Below, piece by piece: positions 1-7,089 of a DNA stretch of 15,899 nucleotides (positions are counted from its first letter, which is position 1; every line of letters starts with the position of its first letter). This DNA is from Actinomycetes bacterium. GTDB lineage: Bacteria > Actinomycetota > Actinomycetes > Propionibacteriales > Propionibacteriaceae. Both the position numbers and the translations under genes were made by a program. The notes below the pieces were generated by a model. That model had not been told where the DNA came from. It did no database searches and saw only the letters and a list, made by a program, of their open reading frames with translations. The stretch is taken from the NCBI GenBank assembly GCA_029778515.1, contig JAKOQD010000066.1:1-15899 (forward strand). The letters are read 5' to 3'.

Positions 1-530
1 GCCAGCTCCGCGGACGCATCCTCGTCTGCTCCGGCGCTGCCGGTGTAGACGGCGTCGTGGAACCACAACGCCAGCCGGGCCGTCCGCGACTGCCGCGAGT
101 CCAGTTCGGCAAGCGCGCTCAAGGCCTGTCCCAGGTGGCGCACGTCGTGGTAGTGCCGGTTCGGCTCCTGCCATCTTTCCAGCAGCTCCGCCCCGAGCGA
201 CACCTGCTCTGGCAGCAACTCCGTCCACGCCCGCTCTAGCGCCGGCAGCACCTGGGCGGTGCGCGGCGTCCGATCGCGCGGACGCACCCGCAGCCCGCTG
301 TCCTTCAGCCGCCGCAACAGGGTCTTCTCGTCCACCGGCTCAGCACCGGAGGAGACCAGGTCGGCATACCGGCGTTCCGGCACGTCGTAGTGGTCGTGGT
401 CGAAAGCGCGCGGTGGCACCAGCGCGGCGTCCGCGAACTCGAAGAGCTCATCGAGGGTCGCGTCCGAGACCAGGTGGGCGAACCGGGTCCCGTGCGCCGG
501 CCATCGCGGCGGATCGATCAGCACCGCCAC
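1..530 (-). CDS. DUF4031 plus HD-type metal-dependent phosphohydrolase fusion, partial (C-terminus off window)
   Basis: The frame is open from a GTG at 530 to the left edge (176 complete codons), so the C-terminus is missing. Residues 1-80 look like DUF4031: VAVLIDPPRWPAHGT at the start, then HLVSD and DHDHYDVPERRY. From about residue 95 it resembles the predicted metal-dependent HD phosphohydrolases (COG4339 type), with RHYHDVRHL at 125-133, FHDAVYTG at 157-164 and DEDASAEL at 169-176. These match the family's R-x-Y-H, HD and E-x-x-SA metal-binding elements. The substrate is unknown. The start follows the upstream PEBP gene's stop by 12 bases, with GAGG at 541-544 as a likely ribosome site, so the two genes probably form one transcript. 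A GTG two codons downstream is possible but less like the family N-terminus. Confidence 0.8.
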   Translation of the reverse strand, partial: MAVLIDPPRWPAHGTRFAHLVSDATLDELFEFADAALVPPRAFDHDHYDVPERRYADLVSSGAEPVDEKTLLRRLKDSGLRVRPRDRTPRTAQVLPALERAWTELLPEQVSLGAELLERWQEPNRHYHDVRHLGQALSALAELDSRQSRTARLALWFHDAVYTGSAGADEDASAEL

Positions 531-542
531 CTGCGGTGAACC

Positions 543-1010
543 TCAGCTGGCCGGGTTGGCGAAGACGGCCGTGAACGAACCGCTCTCCAGCACGTTGAAG
601 CTCAGCGTCAACCGGGCCACGGCGCTGGACGCGTCGTCGGGCACGTCGAGCCTGGGCACGCCGACGGCGAAGATGGTGAACACGTAGTGGTGCTCCGGGC
701 CCGGCGGCGGCCACGGCCCGCCCCAGCCGGGGTAGCCGTAGTCGTTGGTCCAGGTGCGCGCACCGGCGGGCAGGCTCGCGCCCTCGGCAAGCGAGGTCAC
801 CTCCGCGGGGATGTCGGTGACCACCCAGTGCCACCAGCCGCTGCCGGTGGGCGCGTCCGGGTCGAAGCAGGTGAGCGCGTAGCTCTGCGTGCCGTCCGGG
901 CCGGCCGACCATGTGAGCTGGGGCGAAACGTTGTCGCCGCCCACGCCGGGCTCGGCGTAGCGCAGGTCGATGCTGCTTCCGGCAGCGATGTTCTCGCTGG
1001 TGAACTCCAT
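543..1010 (-). CDS. YbhB/YbcL family Raf-kinase-inhibitor-like (PEBP) protein
   Basis: A 155-residue protein of the phosphatidylethanolamine-binding-protein fold, a normal length for bacterial YbhB/YbcL proteins. Family elements in order are NVSPQLTWS (27-35), CFDPDAPTGSGWWHWVVTDIP (roughly 48-68), and GYPGWGGPWPPPGPEHHYVF (92-111), the last forming the ligand-pocket wall. The frame stays open upstream to 1571, but conserved sequence begins at this ATG, which has an AGGGGGA Shine-Dalgarno a few bases before it. The upstream extension is antisense to the next gene and is rejected. No signal peptide is seen, so it is presumably cytoplasmic. The function of bacterial PEBPs is poorly defined; no kinase partner can be inferred here. 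It leads the DUF4031-HD gene in an apparent two-gene operon. Confidence 0.93.
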   Translation of the reverse strand: MEFTSENIAAGSSIDLRYAEPGVGGDNVSPQLTWSAGPDGTQSYALTCFDPDAPTGSGWWHWVVTDIPAEVTSLAEGASLPAGARTWTNDYGYPGWGGPWPPPGPEHHYVFTIFAVGVPRLDVPDDASSAVARLTLSFNVLESGSFTAVFANPAS

Positions 1011-1107
1011 CGGTCCCCCTGTGTTGCCTGGTCGGAAACGGCTTGGAACGCACCCAGCTAACCACGCGTCCGCGCGGATGTCAGCGCCTATCAGGCAGGA
1101 TGTACCG

Positions 1108-1713
1108 GTGGCCTCGAAGATGCCCGGGCTGGGCGCGCACTCGCTGATCGTTTCGCTGCCCGACTTCGACCTGCCTGATCTCGTGCCGGCGGCCGAGGTG
1201 CTCTGGCAGGAGGGCTTCCGCGTGTGGTCGGTGGTGTTCGAGCGCCTGGACGATTTCCCGGAGTTGCAGCGCCGTTTCGGCCGCCGCGCGAAGCTGGGCG
1301 TCCACGGGGTCAGCGAACCCGAACAGCTGCGGACGGCGGCCGCGGCCGGGGCTGCGTTCGTCGCTGCTCCGTTCCTGCGTCCGCAACTGGTGGACGCGGT
1401 GCCGGGCTTGCCGGTGATTCTCGGCGGGATGACCCCGTCCGAGCTGCTGGCGGGACTGGACGCGGGTGCGGCGGCCGTCCAGCTGCTACCGACGGACGCC
1501 TTCGGGACGGGTTTTGCACGCTCGTTGCCGCCGATGCTGCCGCCCGGCACGCTGATCGCCAACGGACGCATGGAGCGCTACCAGGCCGACATCTGGATGG
1601 ACGCGGGCGCGCTCGGGGTATGGCCGCAGGATCTGCTGAGCCCCGAGTTGGTGCTCGCCGAGAGCCTGGACGGGTTGCGGAGCAAGCTGCAGAAGTGGCG
1701 CTTGGGCGACTGA
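1108..1713 (+). CDS. KDPG-aldolase-like (Eda-type) TIM-barrel protein lacking the catalytic lysine
   Basis: A 201-residue protein with the repeat layout of 2-keto-3-deoxy-6-phosphogluconate aldolases. LGVHGVSEPEQLRTAAAAGA (63-82) corresponds to the family's GAGTV..P.Q...A..AGA segment, FVAAP (84-88) to the ..SP segment, ILGGMTPSELLAGLDAGA (104-121) to PG..T.SE...A...G, and VQLLPTDAFG (124-133) to the lysine-bearing K-FPA strand. At the Schiff-base lysine position there is Q125, and the E.TLR element is SVVFER (41-46), so normal aldolase chemistry is unlikely. I chose the GTG at 1108 because AGGA (1097-1100) sits 7 bases upstream and barrel similarity begins soon after. Frames from 970 or 1078 run into the divergent promoter region. 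Substrate and role are unknown. Confidence 0.72.
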   Translation: MASKMPGLGAHSLIVSLPDFDLPDLVPAAEVLWQEGFRVWSVVFERLDDFPELQRRFGRRAKLGVHGVSEPEQLRTAAAAGAAFVAAPFLRPQLVDAVPGLPVILGGMTPSELLAGLDAGAAAVQLLPTDAFGTGFARSLPPMLPPGTLIANGRMERYQADIWMDAGALGVWPQDLLSPELVLAESLDGLRSKLQKWRLGD

Positions 1714-1730
1714 CCTTGGCGCCGCGCCTA

Positions 1731-1746
1731 AGCCTGGATCCGGGCT
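1731..1746. terminator. Weak hairpin between convergent genes
   Basis: AGCCTG-GATC-CGGGCT folds into a 6-bp stem (one G-T wobble) with a GATC loop. It lies in the 51-bp gap between the stop codons of the Eda-like gene (plus) and the SH3/M15-like gene (minus). There is no T-run on either side, so a bidirectional terminator is only a suggestion from position and fold. Confidence 0.3.
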
Positions 1747-1764
1747 AAGTGCGTTTGGGGCTAC

Positions 1765-2730
1765 TCAGCCGCGAATGGCCACGTGGACGTGGTCGTAATG
1801 GTTGGCGGTGATGCCGCCGCGATCGGCCATGTGGCGCCAGCGGGGAGTGCTGGGCGTCCAGATCTTCTGCTCGAAGATGATGTGGTCGATGTTGAAGTCC
1901 TTGGCGTGCTTGATCAGATAGGCCGCGATCTGCTTGCCCAGCGCACTCTCTTTTTGCGGGGTGAGCATGATGTCGAGCGCGCGTCCGTTCTTGTGGAACT
2001 GGCGGCCGCCGGCGCGCCAGCCGCCGTAGGAGTTCACCGCGGGGAAGAGCGCGCACACCGACCGGTAGATGTGGACGGTGTCCTTGCGGAGCTTGCCCTC
2101 AACGCCCGAGCCGCGCGAACACGCTGACATCGTGGTGCCCTCGGGCACGGTGCCGTCGTCGATGAAGACGCCGTCGGGCGAGTTGTCGGTGAGTTCGTCG
2201 GCCAGCACCCAGCCGTAGCCGTCCTCGAACTCGACCTTCCGGTAGTCGCCGTCGATCTCGGTGGTGGCCTTGACGGTGGCAGCGGTCGTCACCTTGCCCA
2301 GCAGCTTCGACTTCGAGTTGGCCTTTGCGCGCACGTTCAGCGAACCGGACGAGTACAGCTTGGTGAGGCTCAGCATCGCGGTGTCGGCCTGCTTGGCCGA
2401 ACCGACCAGCTTGGGGGCGGCCAACTCTTCGGCGACCAGTTTCGCCATCGGTGCGGCCGGGATCGCGGCCGCGAGCACAGGCTGCTCGACGAGCACCGGG
2501 CCGCCGAGGGCCGCCGCGGTCGTGCTGGTGTTGCTCAGGATCACCGCGCCTGCGGTCGCAGCGGTGGTCACCACAGCCAGCGCCACGCTCCCGCGGCGAT
2601 ACCAGTGGTCGGTCGATGCCGGCAGTGCCCGCCGTGGCCCACCGGTTGGGGAGTCGAAATTGGCTGCCCCGGAAGCGGGGACGCCGAGCGCCGGCTCGAT
2701 CGGATCAGCGATCCGTCGGGGCTGGTACAT
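1765..2730 (-). CDS. Membrane-anchored SH3-domain protein with M15-like (ARB_07466-type) C-terminal domain
   Basis: A 321-residue protein. Residues 1-45 are hydrophilic and cytoplasmic, and one hydrophobic segment at about 48-67 gives a type II membrane anchor. A bacterial SH3-like domain spans about 123-182, with SLNVRAKAN at 130-138 and GYGWV at 171-175. The C-terminal domain (about 200-321) resembles those seen in many actinobacterial SH3 proteins. It keeps ligands of the LAS/M15 metallopeptidase fold: QFHKNGRALDI gives H246 and D253, and HYDHVHV gives H311, H314 and H316. C204 and C226 could form a disulfide. It is probably a peptidoglycan peptidase or wall-binding protein outside the membrane; activity is inferred, not shown. 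The ATG at 2730 is preceded by AAGGA with 7-base spacing. Confidence 0.87.
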   Translation of the reverse strand: MYQPRRIADPIEPALGVPASGAANFDSPTGGPRRALPASTDHWYRRGSVALAVVTTAATAGAVILSNTSTTAAALGGPVLVEQPVLAAAIPAAPMAKLVAEELAAPKLVGSAKQADTAMLSLTKLYSSGSLNVRAKANSKSKLLGKVTTAATVKATTEIDGDYRKVEFEDGYGWVLADELTDNSPDGVFIDDGTVPEGTTMSACSRGSGVEGKLRKDTVHIYRSVCALFPAVNSYGGWRAGGRQFHKNGRALDIMLTPQKESALGKQIAAYLIKHAKDFNIDHIIFEQKIWTPSTPRWRHMADRGGITANHYDHVHVAIRG

Positions 2731-2771
2731 GCGGTAGTCCTTGCGTTCTGAACGTTCTGAGGCGTTTCTCA

Positions 2772-2799
2772 GGATAACTTAAGGAATCGGGCGATTCAA
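2772..2799 (-). promoter_or_regulatory. Possible promoter of the SH3/M15-like gene
   Basis: Reading the minus strand, TTGAAT (2799-2794) and TTATCC (2777-2772) are separated by 16 bases, upstream of the ATG at 2730. The -35-like box is good and the -10-like box is poor. The 169-bp divergent gap shows no other strong signal for this gene. Confidence 0.3.
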
Positions 2800-2899
2800 C
2801 CCCTTGAGCGGATGTGGACGGAAGCGCGGGCACGGCCGTCGTGAGGACTGCTGCGTACCTCCGTCCGACGCTAAAGTGTTCGGATCGGACGGAGGGGCG

Positions 2900-3250
2900 A
2901 TGCGCGCATTCCTGGTCATGGTGCTGACCGTGGCCTGCATGGTGGGCCTGTCGACCCTGGTGACGCCGGCGTTGGCGGCCGTCCCGACCGGTGTGGCCGC
3001 GATGCCGCAGCCGGAGGCCACCAAGACAAAGAAGGCGAAGAAGAAGCCGAAGGCCACCCCCACGCCCACGCCGGTCGCCACGGCCACGCCGAGCCCGTCG
3101 CCGCGCGTCCGGACGGCTGCCGAGCTTGAGGGCGACCGCTGGGTGCAGATCGCGCTGGTCGCCGGTGGTGGCCTGCTCGGCAGCGTGCTGGCCTTCTTCG
3201 GCATCGGCGCGCTGATGCGCTCGGGCCGGCGCCGGCGCGCCGGGAACTGA
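2900..3250 (+). CDS. Small secreted or membrane-tethered protein with Lys-rich and Thr/Pro-rich linker
   Basis: A 116-residue protein that I cannot assign to a named family. It has a signal peptide at about 1-26 (cut after TPALA), a basic stretch KTKKAKKKPKA (42-52), and a Thr/Pro/Ser linker (53-69) of the kind that spans cell walls. A hydrophobic segment at 83-105 is followed by RRRR (110-113) and a short tail. This layout suggests a linker outside the cell anchored by the C-terminal helix. The ATG at 2900 is chosen because GGAGGGG (2891-2897) sits just before it; the in-frame ATG at 2804 would add a non-hydrophobic N-terminus before the signal peptide. A TAAAGT at 2872-2877 could be its -10 box. 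Only 22 bases separate it from the following glycerophosphotransferase gene, so they may work together. Confidence 0.72.
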   Translation: MRAFLVMVLTVACMVGLSTLVTPALAAVPTGVAAMPQPEATKTKKAKKKPKATPTPTPVATATPSPSPRVRTAAELEGDRWVQIALVAGGGLLGSVLAFFGIGALMRSGRRRRAGN

Positions 3251-3260
3251 GCCCGCCCAC

Positions 3261-3266
3261 TACGCT
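3261..3266 (+). promoter_or_regulatory. Putative -10 box (TACGCT) for leaderless start of the first TagF-like gene
   Basis: TACGCT fits the actinobacterial TAnnnT -10 pattern and ends 6 bases before the GTG at 3273. No Shine-Dalgarno is visible in that gap. Transcription starting about 7 bases after the -10 would begin at or next to the start codon, as in leaderless mRNAs. No convincing -35 box is seen. Confidence 0.5.
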
Positions 3267-3272
3267 GATCGG

Positions 3273-5135
3273 GTGAACATCGGCGGCGTCCTGGGCAATC
3301 TCGGACGGGCGCCCGTTCCCGAAACCGAAGAAGTCGCCCGCGCCGCCTGGCCCGGCCGCGTGCCCGTCCGGGTCAGCGTGATGGCGGCACAGGCTTTCCT
3401 TCCGGTCGTGGCGCTGTGCACGATCGTTCTGCTGCTCGCCCTGTGGCTGCGGCTGCCCTGGCTGGGTCTGGTGCTGTGGACGCTGGGCGCGCTGGTCGAG
3501 TGGCTGGCCAGCGGCACGGACAGTCCCGTGGTCCGGCTGCTCGATCTGGTGGGCCTGCGGGCTCCGCTACGCGCGCTGCTGCGCAGCCTGCCCGCCGCCG
3601 GGCTGCTCTTCCTGACCACCCCCAACGGCGTGGTCGCCGGTTCGGCCTACGTCACGGTGGTGTTGCTGGCGCAGCTCGCCTGGGCGGTGCAGCCCGTCCT
3701 GGCCACCTGGGTCTCCCGAAGCGCGCCGCCCCTGCGCTACTCGGCTGAACGGAAAAGGACCCGTCCCCTTTCCGTTCAGGCGGAACAAGGAGGGGACAGT
3801 TCCTTTTCCGTTCACGAGGCGGACGCGTTCACGGCGCACGCCCGGGTGTATGCCCGCGCCGTCGGGACGCCATTCGCGCTGGCGGCGATCGAGTTCGTCG
3901 CCCTCGCCAAGGCCGTTGCTCTCGGCTACGGGATGATGCCGGTCTGGTTGGGCCTGAGTATCGCCGGGGCGCTGGCGCTGGTGGCGATCGGCTACCTGCT
4001 CTGGACGGGGCTGGCCGCCCGATCCGTCCGCGCTCAGCAGTCTGGTTGGGGCGAGCAGGTGCTCGCCGAACTGGGTGCCATTGATCCGCGGTTCGTGGTC
4101 TATGTGTCGCTGGCCGCCCGCCAATCGAAGTACATCGTGAACCAGTGGCTGCCCGCGCTGGACGCCCTGGCCGAGCCCGGGTTCCTGCTGGTCCGGGAGG
4201 CCAGCCAGCTGCTGCCGATCGGCGCCACCCGGCTGCCGGTGATCTACGCGCCCAGCCAGCGGGACGTGGAGCGGGTCACCCTGGCCGGCGTCCGCGCGGC
4301 CTTCTACCTGGCCTACGGCGAGCGCAACGGACAACTGTTGCGCGAACCGCGGCTCAAGCACGTGATGCTGCTGCACGGCGACTCCGACAAGGCCACCAGC
4401 GCCAACGGCATGGCTCGCGCGTTCGACGAGATCTGGGTTGCCGGACCGATGGCGGTCGAGCGCTACCGCGCCGCCGGGGTCGACCTGCCAGCGGAGCGCT
4501 TCCGGTTCATCGGACGCCCGCAGGCCGCCGGGCTGCCGTCCGGACCCACCGGGCACGAGACTCCCGTGGTCTTGTACGCGCCCACCTTCGAGGGCTATTA
4601 CGACCAGACCGCGCACAGCTCGCTGGACCGGATGGGCGTCGAGCTCATCCGGCGGCTGGTCGCTCGCGGAGACGTGCGGGTGTGGTTCCGGCCGCATCCG
4701 AGCAGCGGGGTCTCACGACCGTCGATGCTGGCCGCGATCGACCAGATCAACACGCTGCTGCGCTCAGCGCCGGGCGGACATCGCGTGGTGGCCGACCAGT
4801 CGCTCACGCTCCCGGAATGCCTTGCCGAAGCCGACCTGCTGATCACGGACGTGTCCAGCGTGGCCACCGAGTTCCTCTACACCGGACGCCCGATCCTCAC
4901 CTGTGACCCGGCTGGCCTCGGGGGGTCCGCGTTCGCGGCGACGTACCCGACGTCGGTCGGTTCGTACGTCCTCGAACCGGACCTGGCCGACCTGGACGGC
5001 CTACTGGCGGACGCGTTCGGCGCGGACCCCAAGCGTCCGGCACGGGCTGAACTGAAGGCCCGCGTCCTGGGCGACCCGCCCGGCGGCCCCCAAGCTGCGT
5101 TCGCCGCGAACGTCGCCCGCGTCTGCGCCGACTAG
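3273..5135 (+). CDS. CDP-glycerol glycerophosphotransferase (TagF-like), membrane-embedded N-terminus, paralogue 1
   Basis: A 620-residue protein. Residues 36-250 contain several hydrophobic segments (about 37-60, 62-80, 105-117, 122-145, 200-220 and 225-248). The C-terminal part (about 270-620) matches the Glyphos_transf family that adds glycerol-phosphate from CDP-glycerol to teichoic-acid chains. Family landmarks are LLHGDSDKATSAN with H368, GRPQAAG, VLYAPTFEGYY, FRPHPSSG with H475, and ITDVSSVATEFLYTGRP with D526 and S528/S529. The two histidines correspond to those needed for catalysis in TagF enzymes. It is presumably bound to the inner membrane face. The GTG start appears leaderless. 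Residues about 159-180 are encoded by a palindromic DNA element and fall in a loop between membrane segments. Whether it is primase or polymerase cannot be told. Confidence 0.88.
   Translation: MNIGGVLGNLGRAPVPETEEVARAAWPGRVPVRVSVMAAQAFLPVVALCTIVLLLALWLRLPWLGLVLWTLGALVEWLASGTDSPVVRLLDLVGLRAPLRALLRSLPAAGLLFLTTPNGVVAGSAYVTVVLLAQLAWAVQPVLATWVSRSAPPLRYSAERKRTRPLSVQAEQGGDSSFSVHEADAFTAHARVYARAVGTPFALAAIEFVALAKAVALGYGMMPVWLGLSIAGALALVAIGYLLWTGLAARSVRAQQSGWGEQVLAELGAIDPRFVVYVSLAARQSKYIVNQWLPALDALAEPGFLLVREASQLLPIGATRLPVIYAPSQRDVERVTLAGVRAAFYLAYGERNGQLLREPRLKHVMLLHGDSDKATSANGMARAFDEIWVAGPMAVERYRAAGVDLPAERFRFIGRPQAAGLPSGPTGHETPVVLYAPTFEGYYDQTAHSSLDRMGVELIRRLVARGDVRVWFRPHPSSGVSRPSMLAAIDQINTLLRSAPGGHRVVADQSLTLPECLAEADLLITDVSSVATEFLYTGRPILTCDPAGLGGSAFAATYPTSVGSYVLEPDLADLDGLLADAFGADPKRPARAELKARVLGDPPGGPQAAFAANVARVCAD
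3745..3814. repeat. Palindromic element inserted in frame within the first TagF-like gene
   Basis: TGAACGGAAAAGG (3746-3758) is exactly inverted at 3802-3814. The full arms 3746-3768 and 3792-3814 are inverted copies matching at 21 of 23 positions. A third copy, CTTTCCGTTCAG (3768-3779), also pairs with CTGAACGGAAA (3745-3755), and the core holds GTTC/GAAC and CCTT/AAGG pairs. From 3746 to 3814 is 69 bp, exactly 23 codons, so the frame is kept. Base use (A-rich and T-rich arms) contrasts with the surrounding GC-rich coding DNA. The paralogue at 8798-10702 has about 19 fewer residues at the same place. This fits an inserted mobile palindromic repeat (REP- or RPE-like). I cannot name its family, and I saw no second copy in this window. 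Confidence 0.8.
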
Positions 5136-5179
5136 CAACGCCTCCGCAGCCTGTCCACCTTGCCGGTGCTGGGATTCAC

Positions 5180-5185
5180 TAGGCT
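5180..5185 (+). promoter_or_regulatory. Putative -10 box (TAGGCT) just upstream of pgi
   Basis: TAGGCT fits TAnnnT and ends 6 bases before the ATG of pgi, the same spacing as at the TagF-like gene's start. A leaderless transcript is therefore possible, although AGG and GAG in the same stretch could act as a weak ribosome site. It suggests pgi has its own promoter despite lying 56 bp after the upstream gene. Confidence 0.45.
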
Positions 5186-5191
5186 GAGCCC

Positions 5192-6868
5192 ATGAGTGCA
5201 CCCGTCGATGCCACCACCACTGCTGCCTGGGCGAAGCTCACCGAGCTGGCCGCCGATCTCAAGCCCGATCTGCCCGGCTGGTTCGCCGAAGATCCCGGAC
5301 GCGCGGCGCGGTTCAGCCTCACCGCGGCCGACCTTTTCGTCGACCTCTCCAAGAACCTGATCACCGACGAGATCCGCTCCGCTCTGGTCGAACTCGGCCA
5401 GGAGGTTGGCCTTGAGACCAAGCGCGACGCCATGTTCGCGGGCGAGCGGATCAACGTCACCGAGAACCGCTCGGTGCTGCACACCGCCCTGCGCCGTCCG
5501 CGCACCGACAGCCTGGTGGTCGACGGCACGGACGTGGTCGCTCAGGTGCACGAGGTGCTCGACCAGGTCTACGCGTTCGCCGACAAGGTGCGGACGGGGG
5601 AGTGGCGCGGCGTCACCGGCTCGCAGATCAAGACCGTGGTGAACATCGGCATCGGCGGTTCCGACCTCGGCCCGGTGATGGTCTACGAGGCACTCCAGCC
5701 GTACGTCCAGGGCGGCCTGGAATGCCGGTTCGTCTCGAACATCGACCCAAGCGACGTTGCCGAGAAGGTCAAGGACCTCAATCCAGCGACCACGCTGTTC
5801 ATCGTGGCGTCCAAGACCTTCACGACGTTGGAAACCCTCACCAACGCCCGGATGGCGCGCGACTGGTTCCTCGCCAAGTTGCTCGAAGCCGGTGCCGTCG
5901 ACGGCAGCGACGAACAGAACCGCAACGCGATCAGCAAGCACTTCGTGGCGGTCTCCACCGCGCTCGACAAGGTGGCGGCTTTCGGTATCGACCCCAAGAA
6001 CGCCTTCGGTTTCTGGGACTGGGTCGGCGGCCGCTACTCGGTCGACTCCGCCGTCGGCACCGCGTTGGTGGTGGCGATCGGCAAGGAAAACTTCGCTGAC
6101 TTCCTGGCCGGCTTCAACGCGATCGACCGGCACTTCGTCGAGACCCCGCTGGCGAGCAACGTCCCGGCGCTGATGGGCCTGCTGAACGTCTGGTACGTGA
6201 ACTTTATCAAGGCCGGCAGCCACGCGGTACTGCCGTACGCGCAGTACCTGCACCGCTTCGCCGCGTACCTGCAGCAGCTCACCATGGAGTCGAACGGCAA
6301 GGGCGTCCGGTTCGACGGCAGCGCAGTGACCACCGAGACCGGCGAGATCTTCTGGGGCGAGCCTGGCACCAACGGCCAGCACGCCTTCTACCAGCTGATC
6401 CACCAGGGCACGCAGCTGATCCCGGCGGACTTCATCGCCGTCGCCACTCCGGCCCATCCCACCAAGGACGGGGACGCGGACGTCCACGAGCTCTTCCTCG
6501 CCAACTTCTTCGCCCAGACCAAGGCGCTGGCTTTCGGCAAGACCGCGGACGAGGTGCGCGCCGAGGGCACCGCGGAGGCGATCGTGCCGGCGCGGGTGTT
6601 CCCCGGGAACCGTCCGACCACTTCGATCATGGCGCCGGCGCTGACCCCGTCCGTCGTGGGCCAGCTGATCGCCCTCTACGAGCACATCACGTTCGTGCAG
6701 GGCGTGGTCTGGGGGATCAACAGCTTCGACCAGTGGGGAGTCGAGCTGGGCAAGCAGCTCGCCCTGCAGATCGCTCCAGCCGTTGCCGGGGACGCGGACG
6801 CGCTCGCGGCGCAGGATCCGTCCACGCAGAACCTGGTCGGCTACTACCTGGCCCACCGCGCCCGCTGA
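5192..6868 (+). CDS. pgi: Glucose-6-phosphate isomerase
   Basis: A 558-residue, full-length phosphoglucose isomerase that interconverts glucose 6-phosphate and fructose 6-phosphate in the cytoplasm. Both family signatures are intact: [14 protein letters not shown] (276-289) and [14 protein letters not shown] (511-524). The sugar-phosphate loop [11 protein letters not shown] (151-161) and SKTFTTLET (207-215) are present, as are the catalytic residues E366 in MESNGKG, H397 in [10 protein letters not shown] and K521. Its position between two glycerophosphotransferase genes and before the exporter is unusual for a central-metabolism gene. It may supply hexose phosphate for nucleotide sugars used in the same polymer, or the position may be chance. 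No defect is seen. Confidence 0.98.
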   Translation: MSAPVDATTTAAWAKLTELAADLKPDLPGWFAEDPGRAARFSLTAADLFVDLSKNLITDEIRSALVELGQEVGLETKRDAMFAGERINVTENRSVLHTALRRPRTDSLVVDGTDVVAQVHEVLDQVYAFADKVRTGEWRGVTGSQIKTVVNIGIGGSDLGPVMVYEALQPYVQGGLECRFVSNIDPSDVAEKVKDLNPATTLFIVASKTFTTLETLTNARMARDWFLAKLLEAGAVDGSDEQNRNAISKHFVAVSTALDKVAAFGIDPKNAFGFWDWVGGRYSVDSAVGTALVVAIGKENFADFLAGFNAIDRHFVETPLASNVPALMGLLNVWYVNFIKAGSHAVLPYAQYLHRFAAYLQQLTMESNGKGVRFDGSAVTTETGEIFWGEPGTNGQHAFYQLIHQGTQLIPADFIAVATPAHPTKDGDADVHELFLANFFAQTKALAFGKTADEVRAEGTAEAIVPARVFPGNRPTTSIMAPALTPSVVGQLIALYEHITFVQGVVWGINSFDQWGVELGKQLALQIAPAVAGDADALAAQDPSTQNLVGYYLAHRAR

Positions 6869-6983
6869 GGGTTGGTTCACCTGCTTGAGCCGGCGCGATA
6901 GCTTCGGGCTCCGTTTTCGCGACCCGGGTGGACGCCGCTGACGCTACGGGCTGTGGTTGTACGGCCGGTGGGTCCGCAGCCGC

Positions 6984-7001
6984 CTCCGGGAGCCTCCGGA
7001 G
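6984..7001 (+). terminator. Possible hairpin downstream of pgi
   Basis: CTCCGG (6984-6989) and CCGGAG (6996-7001) form a 6-bp GC-rich stem with a 6-base loop, 116 bases after the pgi stop and before the exporter promoter. There is no T-run, so termination is a weak inference. The rest of the 221-bp gap from 6869 to 7089 holds the exporter promoter and nothing else I recognise. Confidence 0.25.
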
Positions 7002-7032
7002 CGGTGGTGAAGAGATTGCCCGGCACGTCCGA

Positions 7033-7038
7033 TAGAAT
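7033..7038 (+). promoter_or_regulatory. -10 box (TAGAAT) upstream of the ABC exporter operon
   Basis: TAGAAT matches the sigma-70 -10 consensus at 5 of 6 positions and stands out in GC-rich DNA. A -35 is unclear: TGAAGA at 7008-7013 gives a long 19-base spacer. It would give a leader of about 45 bases containing GGAGAA (7075-7080) before the ATG at 7090. Confidence 0.5.
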
Positions 7039-7089
7039 CGGCAGGTCCGCAGGCCAGCCCGGCCGAGTAGCGATGGAGAAGCGAAGCGC

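Noticed and set aside
1011..1571. N-terminal extension of the PEBP gene upstream of 1010
   Set aside because: It is antisense to the Eda-like gene, has Ser/Arg/Pro-rich sequence unlike PEBP, and the ATG at 1010 has a good Shine-Dalgarno.
2742..2760. Short direct repeat CGTTCTGA / CGTTCTGA near the SH3 gene start
   Set aside because: Only two 8-base copies with no further spacing pattern; it lies in the untranslated leader and is easily explained by chance.
3040..3110. Low-complexity CCACGCC-like tract
   Set aside because: It simply encodes the Thr/Pro linker of the small secreted protein; codons vary, so it is not a DNA-level tandem repeat of interest.
3567..4697. Minus-strand open frame across the first TagF-like gene
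   Set aside because: No motif and no ribosome site. It runs through the palindromic element, which is open in many frames, but nothing supports translation.
5132..6880. Long minus-strand open frame opposite pgi (582 codons)
   Set aside because: Its translation is Asp/Glu/Val/Arg/Gly-rich without any recognisable domain, and it lies entirely opposite a complete, motif-intact pgi. It is a GC-rich third-position shadow.
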